Of a stretch of 10,528 nucleotides of DNA, positions 1-9,153 are shown in pieces. Position numbers and translations under genes: made by a program. The notes under the pieces are model-generated. The model was not told the DNA's origin. It did not search any database and was given only the letters and a program-made list of their open reading frames with translations. Every line of letters starts with the position of its first letter. Position 1 is the stretch's first letter. Source of the stretch: Euperipatoides rowelli (lineage: Eukaryota; Onychophora; Udeonychophora; Euonychophora; Peripatopsidae); assembly GCA_003024985.2 (NCBI GenBank), contig PXIH01S0021993.1. One strand, given 5' to 3'.

Positions 1-37
1 CCCCCCCTACTGCGTGATGTAATTTATGGACGACCCC
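1..37. repeat. possible end of an inverted-repeat DNA element
   Basis: The window opens with a C run and then GCGTGATGTAATTTATGGAC followed by GACCCC. From memory this resembles the outer end of a very common invertebrate repeat whose ends carry an ATTACGTCACGC-like core and a GTCGTCCATAAATT stretch. Only one end would lie here; the rest would be left of the window. The mate end is not visible, so this rests on recognition alone. Bases 38-152 hold nothing I can identify. Confidence 0.3.
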
Positions 38-152
38 TATCCAATGTAAATTTTCCAGTAAGAGCATCATTCCGATTGCAATTCATTGTTGTTTTCTCTT
101 CATCAAGTTTTCCAAATTTTATAATATGGTCAATATTAGAAAAACCTTCAAC

Positions 153-167
153 AAAATTTTCATATTT
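153..167. repeat. target-site duplication, 3' copy, of the Tx1-like element
   Basis: AAAATTTTCATATTT occurs here, abutting the T run that is the element's poly(A) tail on the minus strand. It occurs again exactly at 9510-9524, just outside the element's other end. The last two or three T bases could belong to the tail, so the certain duplication is 13 bp. Position and orientation fit target-primed reverse transcription. Confidence 0.75.
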
Positions 168-244
168 TTTTTTTTTTTTGAGGGATTTGTTCCCCAAATC
201 AAATGTATTTTATTTCCAAAAATTGTAATACAATTGTAAATAAA
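165..244 (-). terminator. 3' UTR, polyadenylation signal and poly(A) tail of the Tx1-like LINE
   Basis: Read on the minus strand, the stop of ORF2 is followed by about 65 bases of untranslated sequence. This contains AATAAA (plus-strand TTTATT at 209-214) and ends in 15 A (plus-strand T run 165-179). The signal lies about 30 bases before the tail, the usual spacing for a polyadenylated transcript, so the inserted copy probably derived from an mRNA-like RNA. The tail also fixes the orientation of the element. Confidence 0.8.
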
Positions 245-2973
245 CTATAAATCCAAATATATGACAACATATAATTTGGAGTCAATAAACTTATCAAAAA
301 AATACATAGCTACAGGATTTTTCCACTTGTCATTAATAAAGTCCAATGACAAAAGCTCACAGTCTTTCCTATAATAATTTTTCATTTCACTTACTGTATA
401 AAAAATTGACATACCCGCAATGTAACACCCTGAAAGACCATAGCATTTCTGGCATTCCAAATAATAAAAAAAGCATAAATGACAGTATTGAAATATCCTC
501 TGTTAGATAAAAGAAACAAACAAGTGGATAAAATAATGTTATTCTGAAGGTTAAGACCAGTAATAAAATAAATCTTGTGGTGAAATTCATTAAAATTAGG
601 ACATGAAAAAAAAAATATGTGCATCATCCTCAGTTCTTGAACAAAAAATGCAAAGATCTTCAAACACTAAACCATACTTTGCCACCATAAAATGTTTGGT
701 TTTATGTGCTCTATGTAGAATCTTAAAACAAAAATCAAAAATGTCAGAAGGATATCTATTTTTAATAATAAACTTAACAAAACATCATACCAGCTTGATT
801 TCTCCACAGGGTTGAATGTGGTCAACTAATAAACTATAATAAAATTTATAGGTAAATTTGGATTCCAATACTTTATCCAAAGTATCTGAAATATCACCAT
901 AACTCTGAAAAATGAGATATAAAGGATGTGCCCTAGACACTTCCGGTGGGGGTGTATCCATAGGGTCCACTTCCACGAAGCGGAGAATGGATTCCCTTAA
1001 CCTATTAAAAACAATAAAAAAATTAGCCTTCATGACATTGAACATTTCCTCAATATCATGAAGGCCAGGACCTCCCTTATTGATGGGAAGAAATAATTTT
1101 TGCTTAGAAATCGGAACAAGTCTCTTATCCCATAAAATTTAATTAATTATGGAATAAATTTTATTAACAAATCCTCTCGTAAATTTTGTATGGAATGCAT
1201 AACATACATTTATTATTTAAGTAGTTTAGTAGACTTCTCGCCAAATTTGAATGTCCAAATTGCTCAATAATTAAATTAGATAGAAATCTAAGATTTACTT
1301 TATCGAAGGCCTTTGTGATATATATCTAAAAAAAAACCAAAGTAGCGCCCTCGAGCCCCAACCTCATCATTTTGAAAATGGCTTCTTGTAATAAAAATAC
1401 AGGCATGTGAATACTTGAACCTCTTAAAGCCAATTGCATAGGGGATAGAATGGATGGCAAAAGATCCGACAATTTCTTATTTAATAAACTAGCAAAAATT
1501 TTCATGTCCATATTCTCGATACAAATGGGCTAAGCCCACTCTACAATATTATCACTATTACTTTTTTTGAAAAAAGCACCATGTAAGATTCGATAAATGA
1601 ATTATTGAAAAAAAGGTTGTTGATTAACTTGTTATAAATGGTAACATAAATATATAGAATCAAACATATTGAATAGCCTGGCATTAATTAGATCTGGACC
1701 TGGTGAGCAGGACTTACTGTATTAATTGCTGCAAACTCTTCTTTGATATTATCCTTGGAAATAACAAAAGTATGTTCCTTCTAACTATCTATTACAAAGC
1801 CAATGTGTTCTAACCTAACCATATAATCAACATGATTGTTGACACACACATTAAAATGCCCTTGACATAGTTACCATTTGCAAAGGTACAATTTAAAGAT
1901 GAGGCAAAAGGTTTACGGAAAAAACGAGACGACGTAAGACTGTTAACTTCATATGATGAAACTATAATTTTCTGTCTGAAAAGCTATTAATTATCTTTAT
2001 CTCTACATTCCGTAAGGTCTATAAGACACTTTTTACAATGTAAAAAATAAGGAACAATTACTCATTGTGTTAATAGACTCAGTTAATCTAGAAATATTCT
2101 CGTTTAAATTTCTCTTAAACCGAAGATTAGCCTCACTAACCGTCTCAATCAGAAATTTTTTAAATAATAGCCAATCCCCAATAAAACGGTATCATCCTTG
2201 ATCTAAAGCATTAAATTTAATACAGATAGAGTTATAATTTAAAATAGAAATTAGAAAATAGGATGTAAAAAGTAATGTTTTTACTTAACTGCGTATAAAA
2301 GAATTGTACAATTATTAACAGCACCAAACGCTATTTGTAAAATCATGTAGTAAGACATAATGGTAGGAAAAAGATTATAAGAAGTGTCCCTCGAAACTCC
2401 CTTGGACATGAAAAAATAATCTAACCTATTGAAAGTATTAGCCAAATGTTCCATATTATTCTGAGCGGCAATATCGACTAAGTTTAAAGCTGTAATAACA
2501 AGTAAAGTCGATCTAGTACCTTAAAATCATGTACATTAAAATCACCAGCGAGAATTATATTTGGCTGCACAGGGGTAACAAGTCCAACATTTTTCTCCAT
2601 AGACTTTTATTCAGAGCAATTTGTGAGGGACCATAATATGAAAAAAAATATTTTTGCCTTTCATAAAAAAAGATAAAAATAATAAATTTTGTTCAGAATG
2701 TACAATTTCAATTCTTTGTAGAAGTAGAGATTTAGCAATTAAGATCAAAACACCCCTCTTAGCAGTGTTAGCAAGAGCAGAAAATATAAAATAATGCCCA
2801 TTAAACATATCTAATCTAAGATTGGAACCCTTTTTTAAGTTAACCTCCTGTAGAAAAGCTATATCAATATCTTGTTTAAGTGACATACTTAACAAATCTT
2901 TCTTTTTGCTATTACTATTCAAACCCTGTATGTTGAGGCTGCAACATTTAACCTGATTAATTGCAGTGCTCAT
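245..2973 (-). pseudogene. ORF2 remnant of Tx1-like LINE: endonuclease plus reverse transcriptase
   Basis: The start is the ATG at 2973-2971, beginning MSTAINQVKCCSLNIQGLN; a TAG lies two codons upstream. APE endonuclease motifs follow: SLNIQGLN, FLQEVN, YGPSQIA, LAGDFNV (after a frameshift, about 2550) and FNRLDYFF (about 2400). The usual SDH triad near the domain end reads SYY, so a catalytic histidine is probably lost. After a linker comes PGPDLINA (1680-1703), the RT palm entry, then LLNKKLSDLLPSILSP (about 1450-1500) and TKAFDKVN, motif A (about 1291-1316). Motifs B to E, including the YADD box, are absent. The text resumes at about 1180 with post-RT sequence: LWDKRLVPISK, then NKGGPGL. 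A C-x2-C-x7-H...C motif follows at 601-652 and WNARN at 445-459; the reading ends at a TAG at 245-247. It would encode the cytoplasmic RNP enzyme for target nicking and cDNA synthesis, but is inactive: many frameshifts and stops plus the deletion. Confidence 0.85.
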
Positions 2974-3034
2974 TATTTGCTAAATTCTGCTTCCCCCCTC
3001 CCCTTCTGATTCAAAAAATGAGAATAAAACTTTA
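2974..3034 (-). other. leader just upstream of Tx1-like ORF2, with purine tract
   Basis: This is the short stretch between the ORF2 start and the tail of the inserted LINE. It contains a 17-base uninterrupted purine tract on the minus strand (AGAAGGGGAGGGGGGAA, 2991-3007) lying 18-34 bases before the ORF2 ATG. It probably is the distal part of the ORF1-ORF2 spacer of the Tx1-like element. No function for the tract can be shown. Confidence 0.5.
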
Positions 3035-3040
3035 CAAACA

Positions 3041-3168
3041 AAATATTAATTTATTTTATTTTATTGATTTATCTTTTAGACTTCAGGTTAGTATATCTGG
3101 TTCATAGAACCTACATAAAATCAGTCAAACATGATACAACAATTGAGATTAAAGGCTATACGTATAGC
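3041..3168 (-). other. 3' UTR end of the CR1-like LINE: two hairpins and an AATAA-type tail
   Basis: Downstream of the ORF2 stop the minus strand contains a perfect 14-base palindrome, GCTATACGTATAGC (3155-3168), then GGTTC-TAT-GAACC (3099-3111, 5-bp stem and 3-base loop), then a tail of repeated AATAA/TAAAA units (about 3041-3066). Short stem-loops followed by a simple-repeat tail are how CR1/L2-group elements end; in some LINEs the RT recognises such a stem-loop. That role is inferred here. Confidence 0.55.
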
Positions 3169-3217
3169 AGCTTACAGTATATATTTGGCAAACAATCAAA
3201 TCATGCAGGAAAACGAA

Positions 3218-6003
3218 TCAGTATCTTGTAAAAAAAATGTCAAGTTCTCTTTTAAAACTGTTGTATGATAAATTTTCAAATAGATGACCTGGAAGTGAAT
3301 TCCAAAAGGGGATAACTGTACTCTGTTTGATACAAAAGGCCTATTTATTCTATAACAATGACCCTGTAGTCCAGTGATCGTCCAATCTAAACATGTTTCT
3401 TTCATTAGATTTTATAATAATTTCTTTAAATGAAAATAGAATGTCTCCACGGAAGAGTCTTTGTTGTGGTGACATTACACTATATTTACTCAAAATTACT
3501 AGTCTCTTTTTATAAGATATCTTCCCCAGTCCAATATTTTTTTGTGTATCTTCTAAAAATTAAGTTTAATCTGTCCATGTCATCTTTATTGATGATACTA
3601 AATACACTATGCTTAATATATAGGACTTATATAATGAGGTGAATAGTGACGGGTTAATATATATAGAAAAGATCTGAATATCATTGAGAATCTTGAAGAT
3701 AATTTCTTAGCTAGGTATAGGGCATGAGAATCAAAGTAAAGTCTTTGATCTATCATGATTCCCAAATCTTTCTGTGTTGCAACTTCATTAATGGTGTGCT
3801 TATCAAATTTTATTTCTATGTTAGTGTGTCTTCTGTTTCCTATAACCAGATACCCTATAGTTTTTTCTCCATTCACAATCAATTCATTCTTTTCAAACCA
3901 TTTGCATAATTCATCTAAGTCTCTTTAAATGATTACTAAATCTTCTGGAGATTCAATTTTCCTGGAGACCTTTATGTCATCTGTGTATAGGGTTAAGTTG
4001 GAGTTTGATTTAATACTTAGGTCAGATGTAAAAATATTGAATAGTGGGGCAGCCAGCACTGTCCCCTGTGGCAGACCCATACTATTTGAGAAAGAATTTG
4101 ACATTGAACCATTTATATCAACCTTAAAACTTCTGTTTGTCAAGAAGTTAAAAATCCATTGTACTATGGAAGGTTTATAATTCAAGTTTATCATTTTTTG
4201 ACATAGTATTGCAGGATCAACCATGTCAAATGCCTTGGACATGTCATTAAAAACAGCAATGGCATAACATCCATTCTCCAAAGCCTCTGACCAGTAGTTG
4301 ATTGCAAAAGTAAATTATCACTTGTGCTATTGCCTTTTCTAAAACCGAATTGTGACTTATTTAGAATGTTAAGTTGTATTGTCTGATACTCCCAACTATT
4401 CAGAACAATTCTCTCAGTAATTTTGCCAACAATGCCGGTCATTGAGATTGGCCTATAATTAGTCAAATCACTGTGTTTACCTTTTTTATATGTTGGACGT
4501 ATAGTTGCAAATTTCCACTGTTCTGGGATATGACCCGATTCTAAAGACATGTTTATATAAGGTAATATAGTATTCTAGTAAAAAAACTGATGTGTGTCTT
4601 TACGAAATTATAAGACAAGCCGATGGGATCTCTTGTTTTTGAATTTTTTGTGTTTTCAATTGTTTTATAAAGTTCAACTCCATTTGTAGGATCAATTCTT
4701 TTTAAAAAGCCATTGAGGTCTGAAAATTTTAACTCNTTTATTTGTTTTAAATCTGGATGGATATCATCTGAAACTGATTTGATATTGCTATAATACCTAC
4801 CAAAACAATCACCAATACTTTTGGGAGAGCTAAATTCTATACCTTCATGTAAAATTCTTTTTATCTATATAGAAGATTGAGATCTGTTATGTTTAATATG
4901 TTTGAAAACATAGTTGTGATCCATTTCAATTTTCTTTATAATGAAAGCATTATGTTGTCTCTTAGCCAGCTTTATTTCATCCGATAATCTGTTTCTCGTG
5001 TCTTTATACAAAACATAGTCTTGTTTATCTCGGGAATCTGTATATTTACTGAACAGAAGAGATTTTTCTTTCTTTAATTTTGTTAGATCATCATTCCACC
5101 ATTTGTTTCTGTTGGACCGAGCTTTGATATCCCTTTTTTCATAAGAAAATATTTTTATCACCTCCTGCAATAATTCTATCATTTCATGATATTCAAGCTT
5201 GGTTATTGATTCAATTTCCTTTAGATGGAAAGCAAGTATGTCCGAGTTAGATTGCTTCATATAGTAAATCATATAGTAGGCTATATTGCTTCATATAGTA
5301 TATTGTGATGAATCAAGATCTGAATAACTAGATGATCACTCAGACCAAAAAGGTTTAATGAACTTATGTCTGTAATAATATCAGGATTATTTGTTAGTAT
5401 GAGGTCTAACAGCGAGGAAGAATCAAAGCGAAATCGGGTTTCAAAGTCAATTATTTGTTTTAAGCCTCTAGTCAAAATGAAGTCAATCAATTGTTTACTG
5501 AATCTGCTTCCTGTAGAAGTCATATTTTTCCAATCAATTCCTGGTGAATTGAAGTCACCAGCCACAAAAATATCATTCATTTTATTCTCTATTAAAAATC
5601 TATATCCAGATTCCAATTCATCTATAACTCTATTATAATAATTTATGGGTTGACCGAGGGCCACATATATACTTCCAAACAATGCCGAATAGCCAGTCAG
5701 TCACCTCAAACCACAGGGATTCACACTCATTTTGGATTTTTAGAACTTGTGACCAATGAATATTGTTCCTAATGTAGATAATCAAACCACCTCCCTTTGT
5801 TTTTGTTCTGATCATAAAAAATTATAGTCTTTGATTGCAAGAGTTTCATCATCAATATTACAGTTAAGCCATGTCTCTACCAGCATTAAAATGTCAATGG
5901 AAGTTGATTCCAAGTACAATTGGATTTCAGACACTTTGTTGGTAATGCACTTTACATTTGAAAACGCAAAACTCTTTATGTTTGGGTTTCCTCTGAAGGA
6001 TTG
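3218..6003 (-). pseudogene. ORF2 remnant of CR1-like LINE: APE endonuclease plus reverse transcriptase
   Basis: From the 5' side the text reads NIKSFAFSNVKCITNK, then LMLVETWL (ETW at 5869-5877), TKGGGLIIYIRNN, AGDFNSPGIDW (about 5540-5565), LLDLILTN and GLSDHLVIQ (SDH at 5332-5340). These are the full set of APE landmarks, apparently retained. A charged linker with KWWNDDL and YKDTRNRL follows. RT begins near 4560: SLESGHIPEQWKFATIRP, NYRPISMT, QFGFRKGNST, motif A FNDMSKAFD (about 4225-4251), motif B GLPQGTVLA, and motif C YTDD (3976-3987; usual form YADD). After that come thumb text with KDLGIMID, YKKRLVILS, and the terminal VIPFWNSLPGHL and SFKREL; the TGA is at 3218-3220. Disruptions include frameshifts near 5820, 5680, 5280, 4557, 4300 and 3600-3530, and stops at 4865-4867 and 3925-3927 plus two near 3330-3350. 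A single N lies at 4736. No ATG precedes the endonuclease start. It formerly made the enzyme for nicking and reverse transcription. Confidence 0.9.
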
Positions 6004-7248
6004 CTATAATGGTGATGTTGCCTTATTTGGAGATGTAATCTTTTGATCTTTCTGAATAATTTTCTGGGTTTCATTCTTATGGTGATCTAAGCACATACTT
6101 TCTTCACTTCTCTCATCATTTTTTGTATTTGGGCTTGGTGTCTTGTTTTCAACTTTATCACAGACAACTATTGAGTCTCTGGTTATATATGATTTTATAC
6201 CCTTTTACCTTAGAGCTTTGCATTCACTTCTTAATTTTTCATATGTTATCCTCTGTAATTTAGTCCTGTCTGGTGCAATAGATATTCCCTTCAGAAGATC
6301 ATCTATGGTAGATTTCAATGTGTTAAATCCCCTAGGCAAATTCCATTTATTGTCTGTAGAGTTCAATTTGATAATCATAGGTCTTATGAACCCTTCTTTT
6401 TGAGATTCTAAAGCAGCCTGTGATGCAGTTAGTTTGTTTCATGTTAACCCTCTCTAGTAATACATCAATAAACTCTCCATCAGATTTGTGTTTTATATTT
6501 GGATCAGAAGAATCTTCTGTTAGACAAACAAGATCAGGTTAGTCTTTTTTTGTTTAATCTTTTCAATTTCGATGATTTCCTCCCGAATGTCTGTCTTCAT
6601 CGAAGGTTGAGACAAGCCGTCAGTAGGTATCGGTGTCGAGTCATTAATTGACAAATTGCTAAACTCATAGGTAGGGGATTGCAAGACTTTCAACTTTTCT
6701 TCAATAGACAAAATCCTTGAGTCTACCTCTTTGAACATATCTGTTGACTTTTTATCTTCATTCACTCGTGTATCTAGTTGGTCTACCTTTCTAACAAACA
6801 CATCTATGTTATTAATCATTTTCATGGACATATGGTCAATTTTATCCATATAATAGGATCTTTCTGATTTTATCATGGAAATCAAGTTAAGGATAACAGT
6901 ATTACTGATTGGGGGGGGGGTCTTCACAAGGGATTGTTGAAGGTGCTGAGTCGTTTGGACTAGACATAGGGATTAAATTTTCTGTCTCAATATTTCCTGG
7001 TTGGTCAGAATCAGGACCCAGATTTAATTCTACATTATCTGAGCAGGCTCTAATTAGCAAAATCAGTAGATATTTTCCATTCCCCGTATAGATACTGTAT
7101 ATTCAATATTAATGTGTTTATTTACCATCCGGCCATTTTTGTCATATCCTATTTTTATCAGATAATAATCATTTCCCGAGGACCAGATTGCATATATGTT
7201 TTGTGTAGCCATAAGGTTGGCATTCTGGCCATTTGAAAATAAGTCCAT
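6004..7248 (-). pseudogene. ORF1 remnant of CR1-like LINE: 2A-like N-terminus, coiled coil, RRM-like domain
   Basis: The candidate start is the ATG at 7248 (MDLFSNGQ...), followed by about 50 residues I do not recognise, ending IEYTVS. After a one-base frameshift near 7085 comes a hydrophobic run and a mutated 2A-like motif (7013-7072), then a Ser/Pro-rich spacer. At the G10 run (6911-6920, C10 on this strand) the frame shifts again into a heptad-like region (about 6880-6650, with VDQLDTRVNEDKKS and RILSIEEKLKVL) fit for a coiled coil. Then come KTNLIL, LTEDSSDPN, GFIRPMIIKLNSTDNKWNLP, ISIAPDRTKLQR and LRSECKALR, matching the RRM-like nucleic-acid-binding domain of many LINE ORF1 proteins. 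A TAA at 6205-6207 falls inside that domain, and a TAG at 6004-6006 ends the frame. Product, by analogy: an RNA-binding RNP chaperone. The true start could lie closer to the 2A motif. Confidence 0.75.
7013..7072 (-). other. degenerate 2A-like (ribosome-skipping) motif
   Basis: The minus strand encodes YLLILLIRACSDNVELNLGP. The functional hallmark of 2A is D-x-E-x-NPGP preceded by a hydrophobic run and often S-G. Here the series S-D-N-V-E-L-N-L-G-P differs from S-G-D-V-E-L-N-P-G-P at three positions, and each can be reached by one transition (two G to A, one C to T that fits CpG decay of a CCG proline codon). 2A at ORF1 N-termini is known from CR1, L2 and STR-type LINEs of invertebrates. The present copy should not skip, because the NPGP core is broken. 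Confidence 0.65.
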
Positions 7249-7871
7249 CGATTGTATAATGCTAACTACAATAAATAACTGAAACTTGAGTAGCCTTATT
7301 ATAGTATAAAACTCCTTTTATCACTTACTTTCGTAAAATAGAATCAATTTTTTCCAGCAAAATTAATAGAAACTAGCTTATAAAAACTTATAAGGAATGA
7401 AGTATATACAAGTAATCCAAAATAGAATCTTTTGTTTAATTCCAATTTAATATAATCAATGAGAAATCCTAATTAGCGTTTATTAAAATGTTGATTCAAC
7501 ACAGTGAAAATATGATTAGCGCAGTAGTAATTCCAAGTACTCCAGTTAATTCGCTTATAATACAGAATTGCTTCTAATGATGTGAATCATAAGATTCCAA
7601 ACAGAACAAATAATTGCTGTGTATTCAGAGTTGTAGTCATAACTTCCCCAGATTATTAGAGCCCTATTGTTACGTTCAGTAGCACATGTTTGGGTCCAAT
7701 TTTCTATATAACACGTATTGATCTAATTTAGTTAGTACAAAATCCAAAATTCTAACCAGCGTAGAATTAACATTGAGCCAATGATCAATTAACAAACTTA
7801 CCGAAGTATTATATTTCGTGTTTCTTTAAAAATTTCTCTAAATCTGAGGACATATAAAGAGAATGACTTTA
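7249..7871 (-). other. non-coding stretch, probable 5' UTR of the CR1-like LINE
   Basis: No supported gene lies here. The stretch is very AT-rich with stops in all frames. It sits directly upstream of the CR1-like ORF1, so at least its lower part is probably that element's 5' UTR. The upper border is undefined; the weak repeat at 7859-7871 is the best available guess. Confidence 0.4.
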
Positions 7872-8150
7872 CTAGTCAACGCCTGCACACTTAGTTTATC
7901 AAATAACCACACAAATAAGAAAAATACTAGATGTTTACAAAAAGTAGACTTCCATGGTTCAAGACTACTTAAAATAGCAAAATTAATACCATGCAAAGAA
8001 AAGCGAACAAAGTAGCTATACTTAGTTCGATCAAAAAGGCAATAACTAAATAAACAAGATACAGTTCCTGTTGGCAAGTTGCAAACCGACCCCCAAATCA
8101 AACTTACGAGGCAAGAGAACCACAGTACCAAGTGAGGCACAGTTGAAGCA
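7872..8150 (-). other. probable ORF1-ORF2 spacer of the Tx1-like LINE
   Basis: This lies immediately downstream of the stop of the Tx1-like ORF1 (TGA at 8151-8153). It is more GC-balanced than 7250-7860. One minus-strand frame stays open from 8179 to 7838 (113 codons), but it overlaps the ORF1 end in another frame, resembles no LINE domain I know, and has the Phe/Leu/Ser-rich look of chance translation. I therefore treat it as spacer. Confidence 0.4.
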
Positions 8151-9153
8151 TCAAAATACCTTAATCCCAGATTTGCCATAAACCGAGTTTTCGATTTTGG
8201 GCTTTTTACTCAGGCTATCAATGCTGGAGTTTGTAGCATCGTTGTCCATAATCAAAGTAAAATTTCTTGCTTCTAAATCCAGCTTGGCAACCAAAATAGC
8301 TCTAGCCAAAATATCTTGCTCCCCATCCATGGGTAGGTCAGACTTCACCATTTGAGTAACATTAGATTGTAAACCATCTGCCACCATGTTAACAGAATTT
8401 TTTTTGATGCTTCCATAATTTGCATCAGAAGAACTACCATGTGATTGGGTATCCTCTGCCAACATCTTGCTATCACAACCAGCGGCTTTCTGTGTTCCTC
8501 CTAACTGCAAAACACTACTATAAAAGGCCTCGCAGGAATGACCCTTAACACAAAATTCAGCACAGGATCTGCACCAACGTAACGTACACTCCCTTACACT
8601 GTGATAATCTTTTTGGCAGTGCTAACAAACTTTCTTCTGAGAGGCAAGATGTATCCAGCCGCGACATTTGCCTTTGTCACGATCTTGAATGGTAAACTCT
8701 CTACATGTGACATAGGCGGGCATAGTCTGATATGAAACTGTATCCCTCAATTTTTTAATCGTAGGTTGCAACGTTAAAATTTTGCCAAACTCCCTCAAAA
8801 TAGAAGCCAGCTCTCGCTGCAAAACAAATAATTGAATCCACGTAATAGTAAATTTAATATGTTGCACTAAAAAGACATCCGCCATGTAGATGAGAGGTCC
8901 TCAAAACTTGTAAATTTTTCCATGAATATCGTTTTGTCACGTGCATTCACAAATCTAATGTAACAATATGAAGGGAATTCTAAAGAAGATAGTTCATCTA
9001 AACCCTCCAAAATTTTTAAATAATTTAACAAGTCTATCAGTTGCTCTTCTGCGATACGCTTAGACTGAAGCTCGTTATTAACAGCGCAATAAACACAGTA
9101 GCAACATCACTCACCAGAAATGAATATTTTTGTAAATTATCCAATAATAGTAC
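8151..9153 (-). pseudogene. ORF1 remnant of Tx1-like LINE: RRM-like region and CCHC knuckles
   Basis: Reading frames join into about 330 residues. The first part (9153 to about 9085) reads LLLDNLQKYSFLVSDVATVF. After a frameshift near 9080 comes NNELQSKRIAEEQLIDLL and then CYIRFVNARDKTIFMEKFTS. After a second shift near 8885 come ELASILREFGKI, AYVTCREFTIQDRDKGKC and GWIHLASQKKVC. This follows the order of Tx1-family ORF1: an RRM-like fold ending in a Gly/Leu strand and then zinc knuckles. The first knuckle, C-x2-C-x4-H-x4-C, is exact at 8586-8627, but its second position is now TAG (8622-8624). A second Cys-rich cluster (WCRSCAEFCVKGHSC) follows, then a Ser/Asp-rich tail ending near SLSKKPKIE; the stop is TGA at 8151-8153. 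The likely role was binding element RNA in the RNP. The start codon is not identifiable: a TAA precedes 9153. Confidence 0.75.

Larger units (their letters stand above)
3035..7860 (-). mobile_element. CR1/L2/Jockey-type non-LTR retrotransposon, near full length, nested in the Tx1-like LINE
   Basis: Minus-strand order: ORF1 with a 2A-like remnant, coiled coil and RRM-like domain (7248-6004), ORF2 with APE endonuclease and RT (6003-3218), a 3' UTR with two hairpins, and a tail of AATAAAATAAAAT type near 3041-3066. ORF2 of about 920 codons is normal length for CR1-type elements, so no large deletion is evident. The 3' end is well placed; the 5' end is not. The coding part reaches 7248; a weak imperfect match (GAGAATGACTTTA at 7859-7871 against GAGAATAAAACTTTA at 3020-3034) could be a decayed duplication and would put the 5' end near 7858. 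It lies between ORF1 and ORF2 of the Tx1-like element in the same orientation. Placement in the CR1/L2 versus Jockey branch is unresolved. Confidence 0.8.

Noticed and set aside
3929-4180. Plus-strand open frame opposite the RT
   Set aside because: The minus strand here encodes motifs B and C of the RT; the plus frame is only its shadow.
6143-6403. Plus-strand open frame of 86 codons
   Set aside because: It is the complement of the RRM-like part of the CR1-like ORF1, whose minus-strand translation carries recognised motifs.
7838-8179. 113-codon minus-strand open frame as a protein gene
   Set aside because: It overlaps the end of Tx1-like ORF1 in another frame, shows no known domain, and is rich in Phe/Leu/Ser as expected of chance translation. 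Spacer sequence explains it.
8151-8885. Two minus-strand frames read as exons of a host zinc-finger gene (with AAG|GTATTT as a donor)
   Set aside because: They join into one ORF1 of Tx1 type with an exact CCHC knuckle, and they lie inside the element bounded by the target-site duplication.
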